Shown piece after piece: positions 15,720 through 24,793 of a stretch of DNA of 25,775 bases (its first letter is position 1; every line of letters begins with the position of its first letter). Location: NCBI GenBank assembly GCA_945952355.1, contig CAMFIW010000001.1, forward strand, positions 1 through 25,775. The letters run 5' to 3'. This DNA is from an uncultured Phenylobacterium sp. (lineage in GTDB: Bacteria; Pseudomonadota; Alphaproteobacteria; Caulobacterales; Caulobacteraceae). The notes beneath the pieces were generated by a model that ran no database searches, was not told where the DNA came from, and saw only the letters and a program-made list of their open reading frames with translations. Made by a program: the position numbers and the translations under genes.

Positions 15720-15733
15720 CGAAACACTCACGC

Positions 15734-16966
15734 TTACGGATACGGGGCGAGGATCATGTCCTTGCTGACAAGCACGCGGACGGGCCATCCGGCCCGGACA
15801 CGCAGGGTGGGCTGACGGTTGAGATCGCGGCCCGTGATCTGCTGGCCGACCTGCTGGGCAGAGTTGGAAACCCCGCTGGCGGCCGAGTTGATGACCAGCG
15901 CGCCGGAGCTCCTGTTGCCGGCGTCCTGGGCGGCGGCCGCCCCGACACTGAACAAGGTTGAGAGGATCACCCCCCGCGCCAGCTGGCCGAAGTGTCCGTC
16001 GGTCTTGTCCTGCAAGCCGGCCGCGCCCGATAGATCCGCGCCCGCCATCGAGCCGATGTTGATGGAGCGGCCATCGGGCATGATGATCCGGTTCCAGGCG
16101 ATCAGGGCCCGGTTCTGGCCGTAGGCGATCTGGCTGTCGTACTGGCCGATCAGCCGTGAGCCCTGCGGGATCAACACGGTCCGCCCGGTCCTGTGGTCGT
16201 AGACTGGCTCAGTGACCTGGGCGATCACCTGGCCTGGCAGGTCGGAATTGATGGCCGTCACCAAGGCGGCCGAAATGATGCTGCCGGCCTTCACTTCCCA
16301 TGGGCTCAGCGCCGGCTGCAGGGGATTGGTCAGATAGTCGTCTGTGCGAGCGTTGGCCGCGAACTGGCGCTTGGCGGCCTGGCCATTGGCCGGCTGCACC
16401 TCGGCGGCGGCCGCCTCCCCGGCGCCACCGGCGGACGACGCGATCGGCCGAGCCAGCGCAGCGAGATCGGCAGACGGCGGTGCGGCGGCCACTGGAGGCG
16501 GCCCGCCAAAGAAGGGACCCGAAGTGCGGGCAGCCAGCGCCTGCTCACGCGCGGCCTGAACAGCAGGATCAACTTGCGCCGGCGAGGGAGGCGGCGGCGG
16601 GGTCCCGGCGGCCAATGCTGCCGGCGAGCCTTCAGGCGGCGGCAGGGCCGCCGTCCCCGGCAGGGCTTGAGCCTGCAACGCGGGATCCGCGTAGCCCGCC
16701 GCGTATTTGGTGGAGATCGCCGGCGTCTGGACTTGGCCAGTGTCGGCCGCGTCCGTCATCGCCTCCGGGCGGGCTTGAGGCGCGTGCGCGCCGCCGAAGC
16801 CGAGATAGAAGCCGAGCGCCACGATTCCGGCCAGGCCCGTCGCCCCGGCGATCAAATACTTGCGGTTCCAGCGCGTGACCGGGTTTCGTGGCGCGGCCAG
16901 GACGCTCTCCGGGGGCGCCTTGCGTGGCTGGGAGCCCACAGGCGGGTCGGGCGGAAGATGGGTCAC
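15734..16966 (-). CDS. trbI: TrbI / VirB10 conjugation protein
   Basis: This 410-aa protein spans the cell envelope in type IV secretion systems and links inner-membrane energy to the outer-membrane pore. It has a short cytoplasmic N-terminus, one membrane helix at about 37-58 (LIAGATGLAGIVALGFYLGF), a Pro/Ala-rich periplasmic linker and a C-terminal VirB10 beta-barrel domain (KAGSIISAALVTAINSDLPG, TVLIPQGSRLIGQYDSQI). The start is GTG 16966, overlapping the trbG stop (GTGA), so it is coupled to trbG. Confidence 0.93.
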   Translation of the reverse strand: MTHLPPDPPVGSQPRKAPPESVLAAPRNPVTRWNRKYLIAGATGLAGIVALGFYLGFGGAHAPQARPEAMTDAADTGQVQTPAISTKYAAGYADPALQAQALPGTAALPPPEGSPAALAAGTPPPPPSPAQVDPAVQAAREQALAARTSGPFFGGPPPVAAAPPSADLAALARPIASSAGGAGEAAAAEVQPANGQAAKRQFAANARTDDYLTNPLQPALSPWEVKAGSIISAALVTAINSDLPGQVIAQVTEPVYDHRTGRTVLIPQGSRLIGQYDSQIAYGQNRALIAWNRIIMPDGRSINIGSMAGADLSGAAGLQDKTDGHFGQLARGVILSTLFSVGAAAAQDAGNRSSGALVINSAASGVSNSAQQVGQQITGRDLNRQPTLRVRAGWPVRVLVSKDMILAPYP

Positions 16967-17952
16967 GAGCGCCCCCCTTCGCCGGTGCGGGTGATCCGCA
17001 CGACAGCCTGCTTGCCCTCGCCAAGCCTCAGCTCCGCGACGTCGATCAGTCGGTCCACGACGTAGTAGCCGCCGAGGTAGCGGTAGTTGACCAGCTGGGC
17101 CTGCTTGTCGGGCCCGATCAGGAACAGCGGCGGGGCCTCAGTCGTGGCCATGTCGCGCGGAAACTGGATGTAGGTCTTTAGCCCGTCATCGAAGACGCGG
17201 ACCGGCTGCCAGCGCGGCGCGCGAAAGCCGTTGGCCTTGATGCGATAGCCGAAGTGCAGCGAGTCCACCGCAAGGCCCGAGGCCGCCACCCCTTGGGTCT
17301 CGGCCGCCTGAGCGGCCTGCCGCTCGCGAGCCTCCTCCTGCGGATAGTTCCAGCTGATGACGCTGGTGTAGGTGTCGCCCTCATAGCTGACCGCGTCGAG
17401 CAGGTAGGTCCGCTGGTCGGTCGTCAGGATGATGTTGGTGCGCAGGCCGCCGCGGATCGGCTTGACCATCACGATGACCTGCTGGGTCGCGCCCGAGCCT
17501 TGGACGGTCTCACCCAGAACCCAGCGCACCGTGTCACCCGCCGCCTTGGAGATCAGCTTTTCGCCGGGGCGCAGCGAGATTGCCGTCAGGAAGCGCGGGC
17601 TGGTGTGGACGGTGTAGAGCCGTCCAGGCTCAAAATCATAGTAGAGGGCCGCATTCACATAGGCCCCGGCGCTGGGGTAGTCGCGGGCGCTGCTGTTGGC
17701 GGACTGTACGGTCGTCAGCGCCGTCGGCCGCGCATAGGTGCGCGGCGCCGTGCGACGTCTAGGCGCTGGCCGAGGCGGCGTCGCGGCCTGGGCCACGGCG
17801 ACAGGCGCCGGCGGTGTCGGGCGGGCCGCGACAGGGAAAGCCGGTCGGGGCGCCGCCGTCTGGGCGACCGAGGGGCTCTCAGACGCGGCAAACAGAATGA
17901 GTAGGCCCGCCGCAGCGCCCAAGGAAAGCCGTCTGGGGGACAAGGCGCTCAT
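16963..17952 (-). CDS. trbG: TrbG / VirB9 conjugation protein
   Basis: The 329-aa protein has a signal peptide (RRLSLGAAAGLLILFAASES) and a Pro/Ala-rich linker, then the VirB9 domain with YDFEPGRLYTVHTSPRFLTA near residue 105 and the C-terminal part with PVRVFDDGLKTYIQFP. It forms the outer-membrane core complex with VirB10 and a lipoprotein. The ATG at 17952 overlaps the trbF stop (ATGA). The family is clear; length and order are typical for Trb clusters. Confidence 0.92.
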   Translation of the reverse strand: MSALSPRRLSLGAAAGLLILFAASESPSVAQTAAPRPAFPVAARPTPPAPVAVAQAATPPRPAPRRRTAPRTYARPTALTTVQSANSSARDYPSAGAYVNAALYYDFEPGRLYTVHTSPRFLTAISLRPGEKLISKAAGDTVRWVLGETVQGSGATQQVIVMVKPIRGGLRTNIILTTDQRTYLLDAVSYEGDTYTSVISWNYPQEEARERQAAQAAETQGVAASGLAVDSLHFGYRIKANGFRAPRWQPVRVFDDGLKTYIQFPRDMATTEAPPLFLIGPDKQAQLVNYRYLGGYYVVDRLIDVAELRLGEGKQAVVRITRTGEGGRS

Positions 17953-18632
17953 AGCTCACGACTCCATTGAAACTCGGTGATGTAGATCCCCAGCGGATTG
18001 GCCCTCAGCTCGGCCTCGTTCTTTGGCGCCACGACCTTGGTGGTGAACAGCCCCGTCCAGGCTTCCGTCGCGCTCGACGTCCCGGCGTTGAATTGCGTCT
18101 CGCGCCACTGGACCTGGTAGGTGTGCGGACTGCGCGGCAGGACCGACACGATCTCGACGTTGACCGCTTGGGTGCCCGCGTTGGCGAAAGGGTCGTTGGC
18201 CTTGGCGAAGGCGTTGAGCTGCCCGATCGCCGGCCCAGACACGAAGTGATAGGCGCCGGTCCAGTTGTCCCGGATGACGATGGGATCGATGCTCTTCGAG
18301 CGCGTCCGCCGAACCCAATCGGCGAGGAAGTAGCCGATCTCGGCCGTGGTCGGCTCGTAGGTGCGCCCCGCAAGCTCGATACGGCCCGGCCGCGCATAGC
18401 GGTCGATGGGCACGACGTAGGTGGCGATGTTGGTGTTGTTGGCCTCGTAGATAAAGCCGCCCAGCGCCAGGGCCGCGAGCCCCAAGCCCCCAAACGCCGC
18501 CATCCGCCAGTTCTTGGCCTGAACCACAGCCGAGCCGATGCGCATGTCCCACTCACGGGAGGCGCGCAGGTATGGGCTCTCGACGGGGGCGGAGCTGCCG
18601 TAGCGGTCATTCGGTCGTTTGAAGGGGTTCAT
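17949..18632 (-). CDS. trbF: TrbF / VirB8 conjugation protein
   Basis: The protein begins MNPFKRPNDRYG, the usual start of Trb-type VirB8 proteins, has one membrane helix at about 44-63 and a periplasmic VirB8 domain (WTGAYHFVSG, VQWRETQFNAG). It is an inner-membrane assembly factor of the conjugation channel. Start choice: ATG 18632 gives 227 aa and has GAGAG upstream; an in-frame GTG at 18656 overlaps the trbL stop in the same GTGA fashion as the trbG-trbI junction and would add eight residues. Confidence 0.9.
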   Translation of the reverse strand: MNPFKRPNDRYGSSAPVESPYLRASREWDMRIGSAVVQAKNWRMAAFGGLGLAALALGGFIYEANNTNIATYVVPIDRYARPGRIELAGRTYEPTTAEIGYFLADWVRRTRSKSIDPIVIRDNWTGAYHFVSGPAIGQLNAFAKANDPFANAGTQAVNVEIVSVLPRSPHTYQVQWRETQFNAGTSSATEAWTGLFTTKVVAPKNEAELRANPLGIYITEFQWSREL

Positions 18633-18652
18633 CGGCGCACTCTCGACTGGGG

Positions 18653-19972
18653 TCACTCTTCAGGTTCGTCATCGCGGCGGGTCGGCGTGGCGACGATCCC
18701 CGGACCACTGGCTTCGCCACCGGCCGTGGCCGCAGCAGCGCTGTCGCGGGCGGCGCCTGCGAGCCCGCCGCCACGGCGCGCCTCGGCTCGCGACACAACC
18801 GAGGATCCAGACGTTGGAGCGTCCGGCGGCGGGGGAGGGGGCGTCTCGCCCTCAGTAGGATTGCGGGAGGAGAAGAGGCGGCTGCCGGCCGCTCGACCTT
18901 CAGCGACCATCGTCGAGACCGGAGCTCTGGCAAAGTCGGCGGCCATGCCGCCACCGCCCGATCCGCCGGGGGACCCGCCGCCGCCTGGGCTAGTGCCACC
19001 TGAACCGAGACCGCCAGACGCGGCCCTGGCCGCCGCGACCTTCTCGCCACCAGCGGCCCATCCGCCCGCGACGGCGCCGCCGATCGCCCGACCCGCCAGA
19101 GCGACCCCGGCCGCGCCAGCGGCGACACCGGCCGCCCCCATCAAGGCGCCGCCGGCATTGAGCTGCGGCCCACCCGATATCAGCGCGCCCGCGATCGAGG
19201 GGATCTTGAGGGCCAGCATCATGAGGAAGACAGCCGAAAGAAGGAGGCCGCATTCCTCCGATATTGTGGGCTCAAGCGAGAGCGTGAATTGCTGGAAGAT
19301 ATTGATCCCGATCCCCAGGATCACTGCCAAAGCCATGAACTTCAGGCCGACTGACACGACGTACCCAATAGCGCGTTCGGCAAGAAACGAGGTCTGGCTC
19401 AGGACGCCGAAGGGCACCGTCACGAAGGCAATTAGTGTGACGAGGTGAAACTCGATGATCGTGATGGCGATCTCGATTGCCAGCACAATAAAGGCGAGCA
19501 GGATGCCGATGGCCGCAACTGCCGCGACGATGATGACGTCGATATTTTGTAGCGCGCCAAAGCCGCCGTTCTGCTTCGCGAGCTCACCGATATAGGCCAT
19601 GAGCTTGACGACGATCTGCATGCCTGCATCGACCGCCGTCGTCGGCGCATTCATGAAGTCATCGACGGAACCGCCGCCGCTGGCGCGAAGGCCAAGCTGA
19701 CCGAAGCCGTTGACCACTGTCAGGCTGAGCGTGTGCCAACTGCCCACCAGCCAGGCGAAAAAGCCAACCAGCAGAACCTTCCGAACCAAGCTCGCGAGCA
19801 CATTCTGAGTTTCATCGATGGCCCACAGGATCGCTGTGAGCGCGATGCTGATCACGACCAGTGTCCCCAGCACCGTTTGAACTTCGCCGGAGATCACGCC
19901 GAAGCCGGTGTCGATTTGAGTAGTGAAGCGGCGGATGAATTCGTCCAACGCCGCTGGACTGGCGGTCGCCAT
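18653..19972 (-). CDS. trbL: TrbL / VirB6 polytopic membrane protein
   Basis: The 439-aa protein has several hydrophobic segments between residues about 30 and 270 (TVLGTLVVISIALTAILWAI, LLVGFFAWLVGSW, VAAIGILLAFIVLAIEIAIT) and forms part of the inner-membrane channel. The last about 170 residues are a low-complexity tail rich in Gly, Ala, Ser and Pro, including GGGGSPGGSGGGG-like runs, common in TrbL. The start is ATG 19972, 21 bp after the lipoprotein gene stop. Confidence 0.92.
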   Translation of the reverse strand: MATASPAALDEFIRRFTTQIDTGFGVISGEVQTVLGTLVVISIALTAILWAIDETQNVLASLVRKVLLVGFFAWLVGSWHTLSLTVVNGFGQLGLRASGGGSVDDFMNAPTTAVDAGMQIVVKLMAYIGELAKQNGGFGALQNIDVIIVAAVAAIGILLAFIVLAIEIAITIIEFHLVTLIAFVTVPFGVLSQTSFLAERAIGYVVSVGLKFMALAVILGIGINIFQQFTLSLEPTISEECGLLLSAVFLMMLALKIPSIAGALISGGPQLNAGGALMGAAGVAAGAAGVALAGRAIGGAVAGGWAAGGEKVAAARAASGGLGSGGTSPGGGGSPGGSGGGGMAADFARAPVSTMVAEGRAAGSRLFSSRNPTEGETPPPPPPDAPTSGSSVVSRAEARRGGGLAGAARDSAAAATAGGEASGPGIVATPTRRDDEPEE

Positions 19973-19993
19973 TCTGGTCTCGCTATCTACGGC

Positions 19994-20209
19994 TCAGAAG
20001 GATTTCTGGCCTTTGAAGGACCCCTTCACGGGCTTGTAGTAGAGGGGGGAGCAGGGGTTGTTCGGATCCTTGATGCTGGGATCAGGGCACTTTGGTTCTG
20101 CCTTCGCGGGCGTCGCGGGAGCGGGCACATCTGCCGGCTTCGCCGACGGTCCACAGCCGGTCAGCAGAGCAATCGTCGCCAGGGCTGAGGCCATGAAAAA
20201 GGTCCGCAT
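19994..20209 (-). CDS. Small lipoprotein (TrbK/VirB7-like position)
   Basis: This 71-aa protein has a lipoprotein signal ending in LLTGC (C19). The rest is short and Pro/Lys-rich with two further cysteines (C41, C53). Its last residues, YKPVKGSFKGQKSF, closely match the C-terminus of the upstream VirB5-like protein. By size, lipobox and position it fills the VirB7/TrbK slot, where a lipoprotein stabilises the outer-membrane core, or acts in entry exclusion as TrbK does on RP4. It starts 2 bp after the trbJ stop. Confidence 0.82.
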   Translation of the reverse strand: MRTFFMASALATIALLTGCGPSAKPADVPAPATPAKAEPKCPDPSIKDPNNPCSPLYYKPVKGSFKGQKSF

Positions 20210-20211
20210 GG

Positions 20212-20931
20212 CTAAAAGCTCTGCTGACCGGAAAACGACCCGCGAACGGGTGTGTAGGCGTTGTGGCGCTGGGACTCCGCCCGAGCCGCAACAGCTCCCG
20301 CCTGCTGCTGCGCCAGGATGGTCTCCTGCGTCCTCGCCTGCGCGATCAAGATCGTCTGAAGACCCTGCAGCTGGCTGCTGAGCGCGGCCAGCAACTGGTT
20401 GGTCGCCTGGATCGCTGCCGTCTGCCCGGCGGCGCCTTGCGAAGCGGCCACCGCGCCGCTGACGGCGCCGGCGGTCGTTCCCTGCGACCTGACCAGCTGG
20501 TTCTGGACAGCCATCGAGTCCTGCAGCGTCAGTCGGCTGTTCGCCTCCCAACTTGCGAGGCGCTGCTGGATCTGTGCGAAGCTCTGCCCGGACAGGCTGG
20601 CGGGGTAAAACTGCTGGAACTGGCCCGCGATATTCTGGCTGTTGTAGCCGATCGCCTGGGCCTGCTGCATGAGCTGACTGGCTTGGGCGTTGATCTGCGC
20701 CAAGGGCTGGGTCACGTCCGTGCCGAGCTTCTGCAGCATCGCCATCTGGTTGGTGACCTGCGCCTGAAGCTGCTGGATCTGAGACAGGCCCTGGCGCACC
20801 TGCTGGACCGCTTGCGCCACGGCGCGCGGATCGAACACGATCTGCTGGGCGGCGGCGGGCTGCGGCGGCAGAGGCCCCAATCCCAGCGACACCGCGACGA
20901 TCGCCGCCGCGGCCATGAGCTGCTTACGCAT
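20212..20931 (-). CDS. trbJ: TrbJ / VirB5-like conjugation protein
   Basis: The 239-aa protein has a signal peptide (MAAAAIVAVSLGLG, ending near PAAAQQ) and a long Gln/Ala-rich helical region (VQQVRQGLSQIQQLQAQVTN, QLMQQAQAIGYNSQ, FQQFYP), typical of TrbJ, the VirB5-like minor pilus component. The C-terminus YTPVRGSFSGQQSF is nearly shared with the next gene's product. The ATG at 20931 lies inside the end of the upstream gene (8-nt overlap). Confidence 0.87.
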   Translation of the reverse strand: MRKQLMAAAAIVAVSLGLGPLPPQPAAAQQIVFDPRAVAQAVQQVRQGLSQIQQLQAQVTNQMAMLQKLGTDVTQPLAQINAQASQLMQQAQAIGYNSQNIAGQFQQFYPASLSGQSFAQIQQRLASWEANSRLTLQDSMAVQNQLVRSQGTTAGAVSGAVAASQGAAGQTAAIQATNQLLAALSSQLQGLQTILIAQARTQETILAQQQAGAVAARAESQRHNAYTPVRGSFSGQQSF

Positions 20932-21262
20932 CTGGAGTGTCCTTCTGGTGCGAGGGATGAGGGACCGGGAAAAGGTCGTCGCCGGTCGCCTGAACGAACA
21001 GCGGCTCAGAGACGGCCCGAAAGGCGACAGCCGCGCCGAACAGGACAAAGCCGGCCAGCATGACGAAGAAGTTGTGGTGGTAGGTGGTGCCGAAGACCGC
21101 GAGGAAGCCGGGCGCGGCAAGCACCAGAAACAGGATCCGCCGCCGGCGGCGCGACGCGGTCCACGCGCCCGGGAGGCGACGGTTCAGCCAAGCCAGCCGC
21201 GCGAAGGCATGGGGGCTCATCGGCGGCCGAGCGGGCGCAAAGGTGGGGTTGTGCGCGCCCAT
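20924..21262 (-). CDS. Hypothetical inner-membrane protein in the trb operon
   Basis: This 112-aa protein has a basic N-terminal half (WLNRRLPGAWTASRRRRR) followed by two closely spaced hydrophobic segments (ILFLVLAAPGFLAVFG and FFVMLAGFVLFGAAVAF). It starts at ATG 21262 in a TGATG overlap with trbE and overlaps trbJ by 8 nt, so it is tightly embedded in the operon. It does not match a named Trb protein that I recognise. A role as an accessory membrane factor of the secretion channel is inferred from position only. Confidence 0.75.
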   Translation of the reverse strand: MGAHNPTFAPARPPMSPHAFARLAWLNRRLPGAWTASRRRRRILFLVLAAPGFLAVFGTTYHHNFFVMLAGFVLFGAAVAFRAVSEPLFVQATGDDLFPVPHPSHQKDTPDA

Positions 21263-23736
21263 CACGCCACCCTCGGATAGGCCGCGCGACGCTGGCCGCC
21301 GAGATAGCGGGCGACATCCGCCTGGCCCTTGGCCGAAAAGAAGCGCTCGGCGAACTCGCCACGATCATGGTCGGCAAGCAGCTGGCTGATGAGCTGCTGA
21401 TCGCCCGGCGACGACGAGCCCACAGCGGCCAAGGACACGCCGCCCAGGCCCAGCTCGAACAGCCGGTTCCCGGACGTGGACTGGTAGTAGTACTCGCGCT
21501 TGGGCGTGGCGTTGGCGATGATCCGAACCTGCTGCGGGTTCAAGCCGAAGTCCTGATAGAGCGCCGTGATTTGCGGCGTCTGGGCGTCCGGATTGGGCAG
21601 GAAGATGCGGGTCGGGCAGCTCTCGATCAGGGCTGGCGCGATGGATGACCGGGCCACGTCCGCCAGGCTCTGTGTGGCGAACACCACGGCGACGTTGAAC
21701 TTGCGCAGCGTCTTCAGCCACTCGCGGATCTTGGCCGCGAAGGCGCCCTGATCGAGGAAGAGCCACGCCTCGTCGAGCAAGAGAAGGGTCGGCCGGCCGT
21801 CGAAGCGACGTTCCAGACTGCGGAAGATGTAGGTGAGCACCGGGGCCAAAGCCGACTTGCTGGCCATCAGCTCGGCCATCTCGAAAGTCTGCCAAGCGGC
21901 AGGCTTCAAGGCGTTCTGGTTGGCGTCGAGCAGATGGCCGTAAGGTCCGCTCAGCGTGTAGGGGGTGAGCGCCGCCTTGACGGCCTGGTCCTGGACGGTG
22001 GCGGCGAGCAGGGTGAGGGTGCGCTGGTCACGAGGCCCCTCGGCGAGATTGCGCAACCCGCTCCAGATCTCGTCCTTTACCGGCGGGGTGATCGGCACGC
22101 CCTCGGCGGCGACGATGTCCTGCACCCATTCCTGCGCCCAGGCCCGGTCATCGGGCGCGTCGATCTGCGCCAGCGGCTGGAAGGCCAGCTCGCTCTGGTC
22201 GCCGCCCAAAACGTAGAACTGGCCGCCGACGAGCAGCGTCGAAGCGCGGGAGCTGGCGCCCTTGTCGAAATAGAAGACCTGAGCGTCCGGATACCGCAGC
22301 CACTGCATGGCCAAGGTGTTGAGCAGGACCGATTTGCCCGAGCCGGTCGGCCCGACGATCATTGTGTGACCGACATCGCCCTGATGCAGGTCGAAGCGGA
22401 ACGGCGTGGTGCCGGCCGTTCGCGTGACCAACAGAGCCGGCTGGACGCCGGGATAGCCGCGCTTCTGACATTCCGCCGACAGGTGGGCGTTGTGCGTCGG
22501 GCCAGGCCAGATCGCCGACATGGGCATCATGTCGCAAAGGTTCAGCGACGACACCAAGGGCCGGCGAAGATCGGCATAGGCTTGGCCCGGTAGGCTGCCA
22601 ATCCAGGCCTCGACGGCGTTGACGTCCTCGACCTTACAGACGAAGCCGGCCCGGTTGATGGCGCCCTCAACTTCTCGGACACGGTTGGCCAGCCGGTCAG
22701 GATCGCCGTCCATCAGGGTGACGGTCGGGGTGAAGTAGCCGATCGAGGCGTAGTCTCCGCCGAGGATGGCCAGGGCCGCGTCGGCGTCGACGGACTTCGC
22801 CGCGGCGTCGGGGTCCTCCAGCAGCGACGGCTCGCGGGTGATCGCCTCCTTCAAAAGCGCCATTACGCCCTTGCGCTTGGCGAACCAGCGCTTGCGAACC
22901 GTGGTCACGGCCTTGCGGGCGTCTTCCTTGTCCAGCGGCAGATACCGGCAGACCCAGCGATAGCTGATGCCCAGCTCATTGAGCCGATCGAGCAGGCCGG
23001 GGCACGAGGTGGTCGGATAGGCCCGGACCGAGAGGGTGCGCAAGTACTGGCCGCCCAGGCGGGGCAGCAGGCCGCCCTGGAAATCATCGTCGGTGAGGAA
23101 GGCGTCGAGATAGGCCGGGGTATCGGGCGTGGCGACCGGATGGCGCTTGGTCGAGATGCAGCTGTGCAGATAGGTCAGGGTCTCATCATCGCTCAGCTCT
23201 GCGACCTCGGGCATGATCGCCGTCAGGATGTCGGCGATCTGATGAACGGTGCTCCGGAAGTCGCTCAGCGCCGCCCGGTACATCCCCTCGGCGCCCCGGC
23301 CCGACGGGGCGTTTTCGAGCAGGAGGCTCTCCGCCGTTGAGATCGCTTCTTCCGGCGGCAGGTAGGTGAAGGTCAGGAAGTAGCGGCTCTCGAAATGACG
23401 CTCCTGCGCCTCGAAGCCCTCGCGGCGTTCTTCATCGACCAGGTCTGAGACGGGGTCAGGAAACTGGCTGGCGGGATAGGTCTGCGACGGCGCGCGGACC
23501 GCCTCGATGTGCAGGCACCAGCGAGAGCCAAGGCGTCGCAAGGCGTTGTTGAGCTGAGCGCGGGTCGCGACCAGACCGGCGTCCGTGGCGCTGGCCAGAT
23601 CCGGGCCGCGGAAGGCCAGGGTCTTCTGAAAGCTGCCATCCTTGTTTAGCACAAGCCCGGGCCCAATCAGGGCCACCCAGGGAAGGTGGTCGAACAGGCG
23701 ATCAGCCTTGGGCCGGTACTCACGCAGGTACAGCAC
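21262..23736 (-). CDS. trbE: TrbE / VirB4 conjugation ATPase
   Basis: The 824-aa protein is the large cytoplasmic ATPase of the conjugation channel. Walker A GPTGSGKS is at 462-469 and Walker B LLLLDEAW at 651-658, followed by the ATQSLADV sensor region. The N-terminal 400 residues are the CagE/TrbE/VirB domain. The start is GTG 23736 with GAGG six nt upstream. A 52-bp gap separates it from trbD. As trbB is absent here, this is the only ATPase in the visible operon. Confidence 0.95.
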   Translation of the reverse strand: MLYLREYRPKADRLFDHLPWVALIGPGLVLNKDGSFQKTLAFRGPDLASATDAGLVATRAQLNNALRRLGSRWCLHIEAVRAPSQTYPASQFPDPVSDLVDEERREGFEAQERHFESRYFLTFTYLPPEEAISTAESLLLENAPSGRGAEGMYRAALSDFRSTVHQIADILTAIMPEVAELSDDETLTYLHSCISTKRHPVATPDTPAYLDAFLTDDDFQGGLLPRLGGQYLRTLSVRAYPTTSCPGLLDRLNELGISYRWVCRYLPLDKEDARKAVTTVRKRWFAKRKGVMALLKEAITREPSLLEDPDAAAKSVDADAALAILGGDYASIGYFTPTVTLMDGDPDRLANRVREVEGAINRAGFVCKVEDVNAVEAWIGSLPGQAYADLRRPLVSSLNLCDMMPMSAIWPGPTHNAHLSAECQKRGYPGVQPALLVTRTAGTTPFRFDLHQGDVGHTMIVGPTGSGKSVLLNTLAMQWLRYPDAQVFYFDKGASSRASTLLVGGQFYVLGGDQSELAFQPLAQIDAPDDRAWAQEWVQDIVAAEGVPITPPVKDEIWSGLRNLAEGPRDQRTLTLLAATVQDQAVKAALTPYTLSGPYGHLLDANQNALKPAAWQTFEMAELMASKSALAPVLTYIFRSLERRFDGRPTLLLLDEAWLFLDQGAFAAKIREWLKTLRKFNVAVVFATQSLADVARSSIAPALIESCPTRIFLPNPDAQTPQITALYQDFGLNPQQVRIIANATPKREYYYQSTSGNRLFELGLGGVSLAAVGSSSPGDQQLISQLLADHDRGEFAERFFSAKGQADVARYLGGQRRAAYPRVA

Positions 23737-23788
23737 GGCGAACCTCTAGGCGACCAAGGATGGGGAGGGGTGAGGCCGGGCGCACACG

Positions 23789-24055
23789 TCAGGCGTCCAG
23801 GTACGGCTTCTGGCGAATGTGGCGGCCGAGCGCGTTGAAGAAGTAGGGGTCGCGCTTGTTCAGCCAGTAGCAGGCGCCGTGAATGGCCAGGCCGAGCGGA
23901 ATCCCGATCAGCGGGACCTGCAGGCCCAAGGCCAGGACAGCGGTCAGGGTGCCGTTGAGCACGGCGATCATGCGCGGCACGCCAGCGATGGTCACCGGCT
24001 CCGACAGCGAGCTGTGGAAGGCGATCTCGAAACCCTCGACGTCGGACCGGGCCAT
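23789..24055 (-). CDS. trbD: TrbD / VirB3 inner-membrane protein
   Basis: This 88-aa protein has the short VirB3 layout: a polar start (EGFEIAFHSSLSEPVTIAGV), a hydrophobic stretch at about 30-62 (AVLNGTLTAVLALGL, IGIPLGLAIHGACYWL) and a polar end with KRDPYFFNAL. The start overlaps the trbC stop (TGATG). It works with the VirB4 ATPase in the inner membrane. Confidence 0.9.
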   Translation of the reverse strand: MARSDVEGFEIAFHSSLSEPVTIAGVPRMIAVLNGTLTAVLALGLQVPLIGIPLGLAIHGACYWLNKRDPYFFNALGRHIRQKPYLDA

Positions 24056-24402
24056 CAGAACGCCGCCCCAGCCGTCATGTTGAAGAAGGTCGAGATGAAG
24101 GTCGTGGCCGTAAAGGCGATCGCCAGGCCGAAGACGATGCCGATCCCTTTGCGCAGGGCCGAGCCGCCCTCCGCGAAGGCGAAGCCCAGTCCGGTGAGCA
24201 CGATGGCGATGATGCCGACCGCCTTGGCGACGGGTCCCGACAAGGACTGCATGATAGTGTCGAGCGGGCCTTCCCACGGCATGGCGGTGCCCGCGCCAGC
24301 GGCCCAAGCCGGGCTCACCGCGAGGAGGACGGCTGCGCCGGTGAGGATGGCCAGGGCGGTCGAAGCGCGCCCCCGAGCTTGGCTGGAACCGGCGTATTTC
24401 AT
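24055..24402 (-). CDS. trbC: TrbC / VirB2 pilin
   Basis: The 115-aa protein has a signal region (STALAILTGAAVLLAVSPAW, then AAGAG) and two membrane helices (VAKAVGIIAIVLTGLGFAFA and IGIVFGLAIAFTATTFIS) separated by a short basic loop, the VirB2 pilin pattern. ATG 24402 is preceded by GAGGGT about 11 nt away; the longer start at 24438 has no ribosome site. It is the first visible gene of the operon. The 25-nt element lies 85 bp upstream of this start. Confidence 0.9.
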   Translation of the reverse strand: MKYAGSSQARGRASTALAILTGAAVLLAVSPAWAAGAGTAMPWEGPLDTIMQSLSGPVAKAVGIIAIVLTGLGFAFAEGGSALRKGIGIVFGLAIAFTATTFISTFFNMTAGAAF

Positions 24403-24486
24403 CGCAGCTGACCCTCGTTTTCGTCCGCCCGCGTTCACCGGGCGTCACAACCGTGAGTCGCGGAATACGCGAGGTCAAGGGCGATA

Positions 24487-24511
24487 TTGACCAAAAAAGT
24501 GCGATTCGGGC
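24487..24511. promoter_or_regulatory. 25-nt element, copy B (upstream of trbC)
   Basis: This copy matches the element upstream of repC at 22 of 25 positions and has the same orientation relative to its downstream minus-strand gene. It shares bases with the GGTCAA-N8-TTGACC dyad at 24473-24492. Confidence 0.6.
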
Positions 24512-24760
24512 TTTTTCTCTAGCAAAGCTACAACCGTTGGAGGCGAGCTTCCGGCCACGCTTCATCGCCCTGAATCGAGCAGGCAAACGCGCGCATTTCC
24601 CCCGTGTTGCCCGTCTGTTTCAGCCGGATAAGGGGCGACTTTGGGGCAATCGCCCGAGTTCTGTGGGCTGTTGATTCGGGCCCTTGGCGCCGTGGCCGCC
24701 CTGGCCAGCCCCATGATGCGCGCGGGCAAGGATCGCTTGGCCGCGGGAATCTAGCCGTAT

Positions 24761-24793
24761 CTTGGCGCCGGAAACCGCCTCTCCAGCGCCAAG
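24761..24793 (-). terminator. Hairpin downstream of the copper genes
   Basis: CTTGGCGC (24761-24768) pairs perfectly with GCGCCAAG (24786-24793). It starts 13 bp after the CusF-like stop codon on the minus strand. There is no T-run, so it may be a weak terminator or an mRNA-stabilising hairpin. Confidence 0.4.

Noticed and set aside
17967..19448. 493-codon plus-strand frame opposite trbF and trbL
   Set aside because: It is the antisense shadow of clear VirB8/VirB6 genes, with low-complexity Pro/Ala content.
24683..24770. Direct repeat CTTGGCGCCG at 24683-24692 and 24761-24770
   Set aside because: Short and GC-rich; one copy is explained as an arm of the hairpin behind the copper genes.
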